From the NCBI GenBank assembly GCA_011800805.1, contig MPNW01000103.1, forward strand, positions 127,236-191,235: a DNA stretch of 64,000 nt. Direction: 5' to 3'. Positions 11,801 to 23,021 of this stretch are shown here, one piece after another (within the stretch, counting starts at the first letter, position 1; every line of letters starts with the position of its first letter). The notes under the pieces are model-generated. The model saw nothing but the letters and a program-made list of their open reading frames with translations, was not told the DNA's origin and ran no database searches. Origin of the DNA: Hirudo medicinalis. Taxonomy: Eukaryota > Annelida > Clitellata > Hirudinida > Hirudinidae. A program made the translations under genes and the position numbers.

Positions 11801-14800
11801 CTGGAGGAACTGGATATGGAGCACCAGGCCAACCGGGCTCACCAGGAAATCCTGGAAGTCAAGGCCCTCCTGGTCCCAGTGGTCCTGCTGGACCATTGGG
11901 ATCTCCTGGACCTCCAGGACCTGTAGGATCACAAGGTAACTTTAATGAATTTCGTATCTTAATAGACCAATTCAAGTAATCAAAGTAAATGTAAATGTAA
12001 ATGTAGTTCATTTATACAGAACAACATGCGTAGCGTCAGAGGCGCTTTTTGTTAACCATTTATATAGCGCTCCCTCCCAAGGGCGCTTGCGGCAGTGCAG
12101 GCTGGGTTTCGAACGCGACACATTACGACTGTCGCCATTACCGCCTTACTCAGGAACGTAACCCATTCGGCCAACCTGCACGCCTAAAAGTATCAGGACA
12201 TTGATCAAATATTATGGTTAATATTTACAATTGTTTCAAGGAATATATTAGTAAATAAAATACTCTCACAATGCAGGAAGCCCAGGTGGTCCGGGGCCTG
12301 CTGGTCAACCTGGTTTTCCAGGTAATCCTGGAGACACAGGACCATCAGGACCTTTCGGATATACTGGGTATACTGGATCAACAGGTGCCAGTGGACAACC
12401 AGGAAGCATGGGATTTCCGGGATCTAAGGGAGACACTGGATGGACTGGCCTTCAAGGTTAAGCTTTTAACAAATAATCCCAGACCTCATTTTTCAAATAT
12501 TTTATTGCATATGCAACTACTTTTTCTATAAAGGGCGAATTGGTTCAACTGGTCCTTTGGGTCCACAAGGTTCGCCTGGGCCCACTGGAGGTCCTGGACC
12601 TCAAGGATTTGTGGGACCCCCTGGTCCAGCCGGTCCTACTGGATTTCAAGGTCCTCAGGGTACAAATGGATTTCCTGGGTCTCCTGGTTCTATAGGATTG
12701 CCAGGTTCTCCTGGTCCTCAAGGAAATATGGGGCAGCTTGGCTTTACTGGACAACCTGGAATTCCTGGATTTCCGGGTCAGTCGGGACCTCAAGGGTTTA
12801 CAGGTGTATCCGGTTCTACTGGATCTACTGGACCAACTGGACCGTACGGACCTCCAGGTAACACATGAAGTGCTTGTTTTCAAAATTGTTTCTGAAACTA
12901 AGTCTTTGATTTCTTTAGGAGCGACTGGATATGCTGGAGCAAGCGGATCACCGGGAAATCCCGGATCGCCTGGATCTCCAGGATTTCCTGGATTACAAGG
13001 TTTCACAGGATTCACGGGACCAGGAGGAAGCACTGGTAGTTCAGGTCAAACTGGTCCGCCAGGTTGGCAGTTAAGTCTTATCGCATGTTGTTTCAAAATA
13101 AGCTCGAATGAATCATTGTATAAAGGTGTGCCCGGTCCTCCTGGATCAACTGGTTACACCGGATTACCCGGAACACCTGGAATTAATGGAAACCCGGGAT
13201 TACCCGGAAGTCAAGGATTACCTGGAAATCCTGGAACAGTGGGACAAATGGGAGTAAGTGGAGGTACTGGTTACACAGGGTTTACTGGAGAACAGGGTCC
13301 TATAGGTGAGAACAATATTTTATTTAAATTACCTCTTTACACTACAAATTACATTATTTTCCAAAATTGTAAATCGTAAATATTACCCGGAAATGACAAT
13401 TTTAAGTTCTCCCAGGCAGCTTAAAATTGAATTAGAAATTGTAATTAATCGAATTAAAGCGAGTTAAAATTGATCACAATTTCAATTTGTTGTTTACATA
13501 TCATGTTGTTTACATATCATGTTGTTTACATGTGACATTCACTTTAGAATACATTTCTCTTTGTTAAATTTAATTATCTGACAAGAAAATGAATCTGTTA
13601 AATTAAAGTAAGTTATGTAATGCTTTCCAGGTGTACAAGGTCCTCCCGGAGGGACAGGTTTCACGGGGTCTTCAGGACAACCTGGATCACCGGGTTTTCC
13701 TGGAGCTCCTGGATCGGTTGGAGTCACTGGTTACACTGGTTTACCAGGTTCTATGGGGTGGACAGGCGCCACTGGAGCTACCGGACCATATGGACCGAGC
13801 GGAAATCCAGGTAGTTTAAAATGGAGGACAATTAATTTTAAAAATTAAAGTTGTAAATTGAAAAATGGTTATTTACAAATTTCATTTGCGCAGGTTCTCC
13901 AGGGTTGCCAGGTAACCAGGGTATGACTGGTTTCAGAGGTAACGACGGAGGTCCTGGTTTTACCGGTGCTACCGGAAACACTGGATTTCCTGGATTACCA
14001 GGTGCAACTGGACCCACAGGCCCTTTTGGTCCTAATGGTTATCAGGGCTGGACAGGTCCCACAGGCCCTACAGGTAAGCCCTACTAATTTTGCTTAATAT
14101 AAAATAATTTAGCGATTTAATAATTTCTTTCATTTTTATTTACTCTTTTATTTCTGAGCACACGCCAAATGAATGAGTTACATGAAAATAATGACTATTC
14201 AAAGATCATATTTTAAAAAAATTGTAATGACTGCAAACAAATTGAAATAAATGATAAATATTTGTTAAAGGACCCAGGGGAAATGATGGTATCCCAGGAG
14301 GACAGGGAAATCAAGGACAAACAGGATTTACTGGTCCACCAGGGTACCAAGGTGATACAGGACCATCTGGACCAGCTGGAAATCCAGGGCTTCCAGGTGC
14401 CACCGGTCCATTTGGACCTCAGGGTTATCAGGGTCCAATAGGAGCAACGGGACTTGCAGGGTTGAATGTTGTGGGAGCCACGGGTAATTATTTCAATTCA
14501 ATATTCAATTATTCAATTAAATTAACAATTTTAATTTCAATTAATGGATTAGTCTTTTATAAAAGTTTTAGTTTTTTTGTAAAAATTAGTAAATATTATT
14601 TAGCACTATTTTGTGAATTTAGAAAGTATCTAACACAACCATGCTATTCGCATTAGTTAGAAATTTTTTCCTCTTAATTGATGTTGAAATGATAAAATAG
14701 AAACTTATCGTTGCGATGTTTGGATTTTAGGACCAACCGGACCCAGAGGACCAATGGGTCCACAAGGTCCAGTAGGATATCAAGGTAATCCAGGTCCCCT

Positions 14801-17800
14801 GGGGAATACGGGTGCACCCGGATACACCGGTTTTACAGGGTACACAGGCTTCACTGGTTACACCGGAGCGACAGGTGAAATTGATAGTTTAAAATCAATA
14901 CTTTAATTATTTAATTAACTGTTACAAACAATTCATGTGAGTTGCTTCATTCTTGCTTTCGACAACAAATGACTGGCAGAACTGTGTTCCCATAACCTAC
15001 CCTGTAACCTGTGCTGAGAAGTTTCTTTTCTTTTTCTTAATACTCCGCCTTGGAGCTCCGACAGGGATCCTCGGAGGAGTTCCCGCGCCTTCAAACATTT
15101 CGGCCATATGATTCTCCTTAAACTCTCGAGAGCCGGGCAGCGCCCGCTGATCAGGCGGATGTCCCGTCGGGTAAAATGGACTTCCTTTTCGGCATCTTGA
15201 AGGCCACTTTTCAACTAATAGGCTTTTTAAATGGTACTCCAAAGAATGTGAATAAAGCGAAATATTCTTTTAATATAATCTTGCTTTGAAATCATTCCTA
15301 TTTGTGGTTGTTAATGCTTTTAATGACGACTGATTTGTAAAATAATAAGTTAGTATTGTTTATTAAGTACACTTAAAATAAAACAATTTTCAGGAGTCGG
15401 ATTCACTGGTTACCCTGGATTGCAAGGGGAAACGGGTCCTCCAGGAGAGATTGGATACACTGGTCCAATGGGCCTGCCCGGTGCTCCGGGTTCTTCTTCA
15501 GCGTCATTAGGTAATCGCATTTTCATGGCTTTCATTAATATTCATATTCATTGTAGTCCTTAAATCTCTTTTTTATTGAAATTGTGTTATTCAGGCTTAG
15601 CGATTTGTAAAATATTCATGGAAATTTATTAAATGTTCGTGTGACTCAGAAGATAGGCAAATTAAGAAGATGATGTTCAGAATAGAATTCCAGATTGAAA
15701 TTCTTTTGACAAATAATTAAATAATAATAACTTCTACCTACAGCTTCAGGAGTTTGTGGTCAGGTAAATGAATGCAAATCAAACAATGGATTGTGCTCGC
15801 AATTGTGCTTCGACACCTACGACAGCTATTATTGCTCCTGTAATCCTGGTTACAGACTTCGTGATGTGACCAACTTCGATTGTCCAAGTAATTAATACAT
15901 TAATGTTATTAAGCTAATAATGTTTTCACAATTAAATGAATATTGCATGAAAAATACAATTATAGAATGACTACATTATTGTTAAATACAAATTATATCA
16001 AAATTGCTTTCACGATTTAAATATTAAAAATATTATTTAAACTAAAACTTATTTATTTATTAAAATAATAATAAATCAAATAAATAAATGAATGACGTCT
16101 GCCTACAATTTCAGGAGTTGTTATTATAAATACTAACGATAATAAGGATCAGAACATTCGCGATCTATAAACTAATTCGATAATAATAACGTCACAGGAT
16201 CAATATCTTGCCAAAGTGTTCAGAGTGACGTTGTATTTGTTGTGGACAATTCATACATCATCTGTTTGAGTCAGAGCAGCTGTTCGAAGTACAATGAAGT
16301 CCTCAACTTCATCAACGGATTGGTTGCCACCTTCAACTCCAACACAAGAGTTGGCCTGGTTCTCTTTGCGGGCACTGCCAGCAATCACTTTTACTTGAAT
16401 ACCGAGTACGTGGTGTTGTTATTATTGCTATTATTGAAATTATTTCAAATTAATTTTTTATTCATACAAAATATATTTTTACATTAAAATTCGAAGATTT
16501 TTTCATATTAACTACAGGCATAAATAAATGCTATTATTACTAAAATTATTGGGATAAATTAGGATAGTTAGAATAAAATGGAACTCATGTTGACATTAAA
16601 ACTATTTCGCTGTAGCTTAGCCCAAGCGAGAGCACTGATTTCAACGGCACCCTACAATGGAGGTGGCTCACCAAGTCTGAGTGCAGCCCTTCGCGAGATG
16701 AGAGTTTCTCAGTTCAGAACGAACAACGGAGACCGAATTGGAATCCAGAACATCGCCATAATAGTCACCAACAGTTTCAACAACGAAGCCAGCGTAGCCT
16801 CGGAAGCCCAACTAGCAATGCAAGACGGAATTGTGTTCTTGGCTGTGGGCATCAGCCAAAGACTAAGTGTATCGCAATTGGCCCTCATCGCTTCTCCACC
16901 TTGGGGCAATGTCCAGAGTTATTTTCCAACTCCTCTAAACAATGATCTTACCAGTAATCGTCAAATCATTTCATATCGCACTTGTCTGGCAGCTTCGCAG
17001 AGTCAATGTCAAGGAAAGGTTAGTTGAATTGACATTCTTTGCCATTTTTTCCTTAATTTCTTTGTTAAATATTTATGTAATTGTTGTCGTTGTTGTTGTT
17101 TTTAGTTGGTCAATTTAGTATCGGTTGTATAACTAGAATTAGTTTTATAATCATAAAGTTGTTTTGTCACGAAGGTGCTGGACATTGTGTTTGTGCTGGA
17201 CACAAACGTTCCCTCGCTTACCGTGTGGAACAACTTGAAAGCTTCACTTACCGCTATCGTAAACAGCATGGACATTGGATCATCAGCAATTCAAATTGCA
17301 CTGACCACATTCAACTCCAACTCTGCCAACACGGTCTTCAGTTTGGGAACGTATTCCTTCAAGAACGACGTCATCAACGCGATAAACGCTCTACAGGCAA
17401 ATATTGTTGGTCAGAGTTCAACGAATTGGATTTCAGCTCTCCAGAACCTCAGATTAAACCAATTCACGTCAAGCCAAGCAGATCGCGCGGATGTACCGAA
17501 CATTGCTGTGTTTTTCACATTCAATCCTTCTATGGCTCTGCCACTTACCATCTTGCAAGGTCAGCAAAATAGACAGGAATAGTTCAATCTATCTAGCGCT
17601 TTAAGAAAAGTGCAGAATCACAATAATCTAGTTGTTATCGAATGCAGGACGAATAAAATCATATGAGCTACATATTGATACATATGAGCTATTTACCGTA
17701 TTCGTAGATACACCTATATTTATTGTATTCACTAATTAGCAATGCTTGATTCTTGGGTTTGATCGTTGGATGGTTCCGGAACACAGCGTAATTCTACAAA

Positions 17801-20061
17801 TATAAACCACGAACACCGGCTTGGAAATAATGTTTACAAATGTTTCAGAATCGGATACACTCTACAAAGCTGGCATCACCGTCTATTCCTACGGTTGGAG
17901 CAACAGAGGAATAGATCAGGATGGTCTGAAATATTCATCTTCTCATCCCCACCTTCAGTGGCAACAATGGTCCTTCATCGATGAAATCAAGCTTCAAACT
18001 TTGTCATCGAGTTTATCAACGCTTCTTTGTAGAACTCAATTGCGTGAGTTTGCTTTTCTAGCTTTTTGGTACTGTCACGACATGACTGTAATTAAGGTTC
18101 CTTAGTCCTTCATTAGCTAACGTTTTTGTCTCGTATTTCTCTCAGTAAGTTTAATAAATTGTTTTACTTTACTCGGGTACAATTAGGATAAAATTTAATT
18201 AAGGAACCAATAAGTTACAGTATTCAGTACTTCTAATTTTGATTAGAATGGAGGAGATACTAAACATGTTAGACTCATAGAGTAAATTTTCTGAATTTTC
18301 AGAAATTCCTAAATTCTAATAACCCTAAATTAAATAAGCGTAGACATTTACAACCGATAATTTTTGTTCAGAATTCAACTGTAGGAGAACTGAATATGGA
18401 GCTTATCAGTGTTTCTGTCCAATCAATGTTTGTGACACTATTCCCGTGAATGGCACAGAATGCATCGGTAAGAATAATGACGTTTTAAAGCTATACATTG
18501 TGATTTTAATCATTAATTGACTAATTATAACAGACGTGAACGAATGTGATGTAAACAATGGGGGATGTCAGCAGATATGCAGTAACATTGCAGGGTCTTA
18601 TGCTTGCTCATGTAGGACTGGTTTCAACATGTCGGATGATCGGAGGTCATGCGAAGGTAGATTCTCATTAGATTTATTTATTCGCGTGAATTTTCAAGTG
18701 TTTTCAGTGAGAATAACATCTAGTTTGAAGAGAAAATGTGTTTACTCAAAATGTCTTGAAAATGTTCCTCGTTGCATTCAAATCGTCTCATTGAATTTAA
18801 CAGCCACCGTCCTAATTCATAGCAATCCTGTTCATAAGATGTCCTACTCACAACAAACCTCCATATAAACCTGACACCGCCACAATAATATTATTAATAA
18901 ATTATGAAAAAGACTACAAATGACCCGAATGATCTTCTCGAAGCAAAGTAAACAGAACATAATGATTCAAAAATAATTCAATATTTATTTAAAGTACCGT
19001 TAAATCTATCTCAATATAAAATATTTAACTCAGTTTAGGATCGATATTCTCATAGGCAAAATGAAATTTGTCCCCGCATTCCAAAAACAAATGATGTCAC
19101 TAAAGCCAATGTGCTAGAATACTGATATGTAAAGGACTATTTCTTACTTCATTTACAATGACTAATTAGCTATTTAATATTCACTTATTTTTATATATGC
19201 TTACTTATTTTTCCATTGATGATTTTTAGATGTCAATGAGTGCGTCAGTAACTTCGTCTGTCCATCAAATACTCGTTGTGTCAACTCGTATGGTTCCTAT
19301 TACTGCTTAGTAGCAGATGCCATTGGTGAGCCCTTATATTGTTCAAAATTTTTGCAAGTTTAAAGATGAATTAATTGAATTTTTATTGCAATAAAAACAC
19401 TAATATACAATATATGTATTTATGGCTGAGATTTTTATGATAACTTGTATTTGTAAGATATTATTAGGTATCGCAAAACATGCTAAATATCTAGGTTCTT
19501 TAGAATGTTGTGCACATGATCAGGAAATTTTGCAAGTATTTGATGCAAAGACTCAGCCTTAAATCCTCTGCAATTAATATTTCTAAAAAAAATATATAGC
19601 TTTTCATTAAATACTTCATTGCAATTATGTCTATTATTAATCACAAATATTTTTTAAAATGTAGCTTTTTAATAATATTAATAAAAATTGTGAACCGTTT
19701 AAACGTTGTCATTATAGCCCAGCTCGTTCCTGCACCTCAAGTATCTGACAGCAGCTCCGGCAGTCAGATCAATTCCATAACCATTGCTCTGGCCTCCACG
19801 CTCTCTGCTGTCTTGGCAGTAATTCTTGTGGCTTCAGTCATTTTAATTCTCCTCTACCTGAGGAAAAGAAGGAAGGACGACTTGTCTTCTGTGAATGGCG
19901 GTCTGAGTCATACACCCTCCATGTTCTCATTGTCAGGAACAGTGAGATCCAACAATTTTGGAACTGTCAATTCGAAGTTTGGGCTCTACGGAGAAGATCA
20001 ACCTGAGGTTGATACATCAAATGGCCTTTCGGGCATCAACGAAATCTCAAGCGAGACTTAA
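8849..20061 (+). CDS. Membrane-anchored collagen with VWA and EGF domains (complete, about 1698 aa)
   Basis: 26 exons: 8849-8927, 9490-9906, 10024-10083, 10244-10405, 10557-10688, 11138-11299, 11360-11539, 11687-11935, 12277-12456, 12534-12857, 12919-13062, 13126-13305, 13631-13810, 13894-14073, 14271-14483, 14731-14874, 15394-15510, 15744-15887, 16198-16405, 16616-17018, 17175-17559, 17849-18043, 18372-18467, 18534-18656, 19230-19325, 19718-20061. They sum to 5097 nt, an exact codon multiple. Order: signal peptide (residues 1-26); unrecognised globular domain (about 27-165, ends with an [11 protein letters not shown] stretch); Gly-X-Y helix (about 173-1030); EGF (1035-1083); VWA1 (to 1286); VWA2 (to 1479); three EGF-like modules, two starting DVNEC; one transmembrane helix (about 1605-1628) followed by YLRKRRKDD; tail of about 70 residues. 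It is predicted to be a type I plasma-membrane protein acting in adhesion or matrix. It is the tandem paralogue of 493-4675. I do not recognise a named orthologue. Splice phases are consistent throughout. Confidence 0.88.
11985..12180 (-). mobile_element. tRNA-derived SINE, copy 1 (intron of collagen gene)
   Basis: Read on the - strand from 12180 it starts GCAGGTTGGCCGAATGGG, a pol III A-box of tRNA-Leu/Ser type, then has a B-box GCGTTCGAAACCC about 60 bp on. A body with GCGCCCTTGGGAGGGAGCGC follows, and it ends in a short tail of repeated ACATTT. About 196 bp. It is closely related to copies at 23275-23460 and 49272-49412. Confidence 0.8.
13488..13534. repeat. Triple 16-bp tandem repeat in an intron
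   Basis: TGTTGTTTACATATCA is repeated about three times, the last copy diverged (ACATGTGACA). Located between collagen exons 13126-13305 and 13631-13810. Confidence 0.75.
14935..15240 (-). other. GC-richer island of unknown origin inside a collagen-gene intron
   Basis: About 300 bp near 50 percent GC inside an intron (14875-15393) that is otherwise very AT-rich. Two overlapping - strand frames are open and rich in Arg/Lys. One has [16 protein letters not shown] and the other KRKSILP next to it, weakly like the end of histone H3 (a K-R-x-x-I-x-P-x-D-I-x-L pattern) across a frame change. This may be a decayed insert. No confident identification. Confidence 0.3.
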
Positions 20062-21356
20062 GAGAAATGTTTTCCTGCTTAGCGTAGCTGTCTGATAATG
20101 AGATTTTTTACGAAAATGTCAGCAATTATTATTAAAGAACATTTTGAGAATTAAGTTGGCTTTCGGATCAACCCGTGTTAAATTTGAACTAAAAATGTTT
20201 ATTCATCTGAAACTTCAGTAATATTTTTGGCAAATATTAAATGCGTCTCATTCGTTTTAATTAACTTGCAATTTTGTGCCTTTTGTCCGATTTGATGATT
20301 CCCATTTATTAACGTCCTGGCAAATTTTAGTTTCTAACCTACAGATGTAACAAGGTGCAATTCAATGACTTTCGTGTTTTTTTATTTAAGTAATAAATTG
20401 GTTTCTTCTACTTTCTAAATTCCATATCTTGTGTTTTGCGCACATAATAATGGTGATACTGTGAACTATTATATTATTGTTAAGAATTACCACAACAAGT
20501 GATCACGATTGTTCCAAAATGAGACTTGTTATTTTGAAGATCTGATTAATTTGAGTCCACTAAAAGCTAAGGTGGGGCTTCATCTGAAAAATATATTAAA
20601 AATTAATTCATAAGTGATGTGACGAATTGAATCAATAAGAACAGCGTTTTACCACGGTAAAAGAGGTAACTAAGTCAGATTAGCAAAATATGAGGACAGC
20701 AGTTGAACCAAACGAAATATCCCCGACAGAGACAAGAATAAGGAAGAGAATTCTGCCTGCTTAACTTTTACAAATGTTTTGAGATAGGTCTGCCATTATC
20801 GCAAACTGTCACTCTCTTAAATTCTAAAAATTTTAATTTTTTTTTCTAAAGTTAGGTAAAAATTCTGAGCAAAAGTAAAATAGTAAGCGAACAAACATTC
20901 ACCATCAATGTGTGAAGAGAAATATGTATATCGAAGCTTCTACCTTGAGAACCACACTTTTAGCTTCAGCATTTTTAAAACAGCACTCACAACGGTAGAT
21001 TCATTCCCAATCCACGCCCACGAATCCTCTGCCAGTTTTATCGGACACGAGTCAAAATGAATCATCACTTACGCCGGTTTGGTTTTCAACCAAAATTATT
21101 TTGCAACTCAAAACCATTTCATAACCGACATAATTTTCCCATAACTTCATTCCAAAAATAGTATTCGTGCAAGATCATGTACTCGACACCACCACTTATC
21201 CATTTCATACCAGGTCAAAAGTTAGCTGCCCTAAACAAAAGTACCCAAAACTTAGTTGGATTAATGTTCAACGAGTCAATAATAAACTCAATAGTAATCT
21301 TCTCGAAATTCTTTTTAGAAAACTTTTAAACAAACACATCTGGCCGGGCGTTCAGT
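20062..21356. other. Intergenic region between convergent collagen-VWA and Misato genes
   Basis: 3' UTRs of both genes, with AATAAA at 20392 for the + strand gene. Nothing else is recognised. Confidence 0.6.
20392..20397 (+). terminator. Poly(A) signal AATAAA, collagen-VWA gene
   Basis: AATAAA about 330 bp after the stop at 20061, with GT/TTT-rich sequence following (TTGGTTTCTTC). Confidence 0.55.
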
Positions 21357-23021
21357 TCAAATCGTATCTGGCTGAATATCCTCATAATTGTCAATGAGAG
21401 ACTTGAAGTGATCAAGTTTCTCTTTGAAGTCATCCCATTCCAAGTCTCCTCTAAGGTAGCATTCTAATCTGTTCTTTGGAATCTTCTCCACTCCTTCCAA
21501 GATTTCTTTAAGATGGCCAGACACTCCACCATTGTTTTGAAGCAAAGTAGCTATTGGGATGGGGTCCACTAGATTAGAAGAATTAGACCAGTCACTGCTT
21601 GTTGAATAATCAAGCTCTGACAAAAAAATATGGGGGTACGGCTCTCTTATGTGAGTGAGTGTCTTTACAAGATGAATGTTGCTCATGCTGGTTTTAACTT
21701 CTCTGTAAAGATAAGCTTGCATCACTTCTTTTGCAGTAGAATATCTTAGTCTTGCAACACTTGTTCTAGAACCAAATATCTGTTCATCAGTAAGGCCTGA
21801 GATGGTGGCATTTTGGCAAGAAACTTTTCCATCCCTGTATAGACCAGGAGTCATGGAACAGAATTCTGGGAAACCTGTTTCATATTTTGATCTGTGCTGC
21901 AGCAAATCAAACAGAGGGATTTCTTCCTCATTTACAAAAGGCATAGATAACTGAAGTCCTAGAACCTTCCTACCGCCACTGGTGAGAGCAGAGATGTGAC
22001 TGCTCATATGAGAAACATGATCTACCAGACGATAGGGGAGAGAGAGATTGTCGATGGCACTTGCCAAAATGGCACCGGTGTGATAGGGAAGAGATGGTTC
22101 ATAAACGAGGAATGGAAAGTTGGCCGACTCATTCTTTGAAGGTTTACATAGCATGCTGGCCATCGTTGACAAAGGCAGAATGCCAGAACTGTTGGAAAAA
22201 GCCACCGTGCTCATAAACATGTTGAACATTGAAATGCTGCAGTTTTGGGCATCCCTTTTAAGACTAGCTGGAAGAGTTTCAATGACAAAACAGCTTTTGT
22301 TGTTAAATTCCTCTTCAATGTAGTCTTCATAAAGCTTTCCCCCAAAACCACCAAAGCCATTATAAGCATCAACAAGCAAGTGGAAGCCTTGGAGATTATC
22401 ACATTCCTCTGTGAAGAAATGGAGCCTATCTTCCACTTCAGCTATTTTCTTTTTATATTCCTCTGCACCGAGAGCGAACAAACCAAAACTTTCAGCATCA
22501 GCATGATTATACTCATCTAAAATGCTGACAGTTTTGCGATGCAGATGAGGCTTGAGATAATCTGACCATACATTAACAACCGAGTCCAAGACAAACTTTT
22601 TTGGAGTTGGTGTCATTTTTGAGCATTGTTCATCTTCAGCCATTTCAATGTCCTTCTCATCACTTTCCAAATGCAATAAAAAGTCATTCTTTTGGGCTTT
22701 AGAAAATTCATGCATTGTTGTATTTGTTGTCCATTGTGGGCCATTAACTGGGGCTGGTAAATCGTACAGCACTCCATCTTGTTTTAATGTATTTAGACTG
22801 CCTTTGAGATCAAAGAAAATGGCTCGAGGAGTATAGGTCACTTCGCCAGCTAGCGTTCTGCCTTCTCGGAATGTCACATCAAAATTTATCTCTTTCGTAA
22901 ATGCAGATGAAGCAGCTTTATCGGTGTTCGAATACGCTGAACATTGCAAGTTCCACATGTGAGTACCAACAAAGTTAGCATAATGTCCTACTTGCAAAGT
23001 AACAATTTCCCGGGTAGTCAT
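21357..23021 (-). CDS. MSTO1: Misato homologue (MSTO1/DML1 family), intronless
   Basis: Single open frame of 554 aa, close to the usual 540-570 aa of the family. The start REIVTLQVGHYANFVGTHMW is the diagnostic N-terminal Misato segment, followed further on by RTLAGEVTYTPRAIFFDLKG. A glycine-rich stretch DAYNGFGGFGGKLYEDYI lies mid-protein where tubulin/FtsZ-like relatives bind nucleotide. Family members act in mitochondrial distribution and morphology and, in flies, in tubulin chaperone complexes. The start ATG (23019-23021) is the first in frame. The gene is intronless, unlike its intron-rich neighbours PANK4 and the collagen gene, which could mean retroposition or intron loss. It runs tail-to-tail with the collagen gene. 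About 250 bp upstream of the start lies a SINE (23275-23460). Confidence 0.93.
   Translation of the reverse strand: MTTREIVTLQVGHYANFVGTHMWNLQCSAYSNTDKAASSAFTKEINFDVTFREGRTLAGEVTYTPRAIFFDLKGSLNTLKQDGVLYDLPAPVNGPQWTTNTTMHEFSKAQKNDFLLHLESDEKDIEMAEDEQCSKMTPTPKKFVLDSVVNVWSDYLKPHLHRKTVSILDEYNHADAESFGLFALGAEEYKKKIAEVEDRLHFFTEECDNLQGFHLLVDAYNGFGGFGGKLYEDYIEEEFNNKSCFVIETLPASLKRDAQNCSISMFNMFMSTVAFSNSSGILPLSTMASMLCKPSKNESANFPFLVYEPSLPYHTGAILASAIDNLSLPYRLVDHVSHMSSHISALTSGGRKVLGLQLSMPFVNEEEIPLFDLLQHRSKYETGFPEFCSMTPGLYRDGKVSCQNATISGLTDEQIFGSRTSVARLRYSTAKEVMQAYLYREVKTSMSNIHLVKTLTHIREPYPHIFLSELDYSTSSDWSNSSNLVDPIPIATLLQNNGGVSGHLKEILEGVEKIPKNRLECYLRGDLEWDDFKEKLDHFKSLIDNYEDIQPDTI

Larger units (their letters stand above)
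10024..15510 (+). other. Collagen triple-helix exon block (15 exons)
   Basis: Fifteen consecutive exons of the gene at 8849-20061 encode Gly-X-Y repeats. Every intron splits a glycine codon after its first base (G|GN), so all exons are symmetric phase 1-1. Lengths are 60, 162, 132, 162, 180, 249, 180, 324, 144, 180, 180, 180, 213, 144 and 117 nt. The 180-nt unit occurs five times. Short breaks in the Gly-X-Y register occur in a few exons, for example GNSLPGPKG (exon 10557-10688), GYGAPGQPG (11687-11935) and GLNVVGATG (14271-14483). Thr is very common in the Y position and charged residues are rare. Split-Gly exons differ from the 54-nt intact-Gly exons of vertebrate fibrillar collagen genes. 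Confidence 0.9.

Noticed and set aside
12545..13033. 162-residue - strand frame with Gly/Pro-rich start
   Set aside because: It is the antisense of collagen exons; GGN/CCN codons give collagen-like text on both strands.
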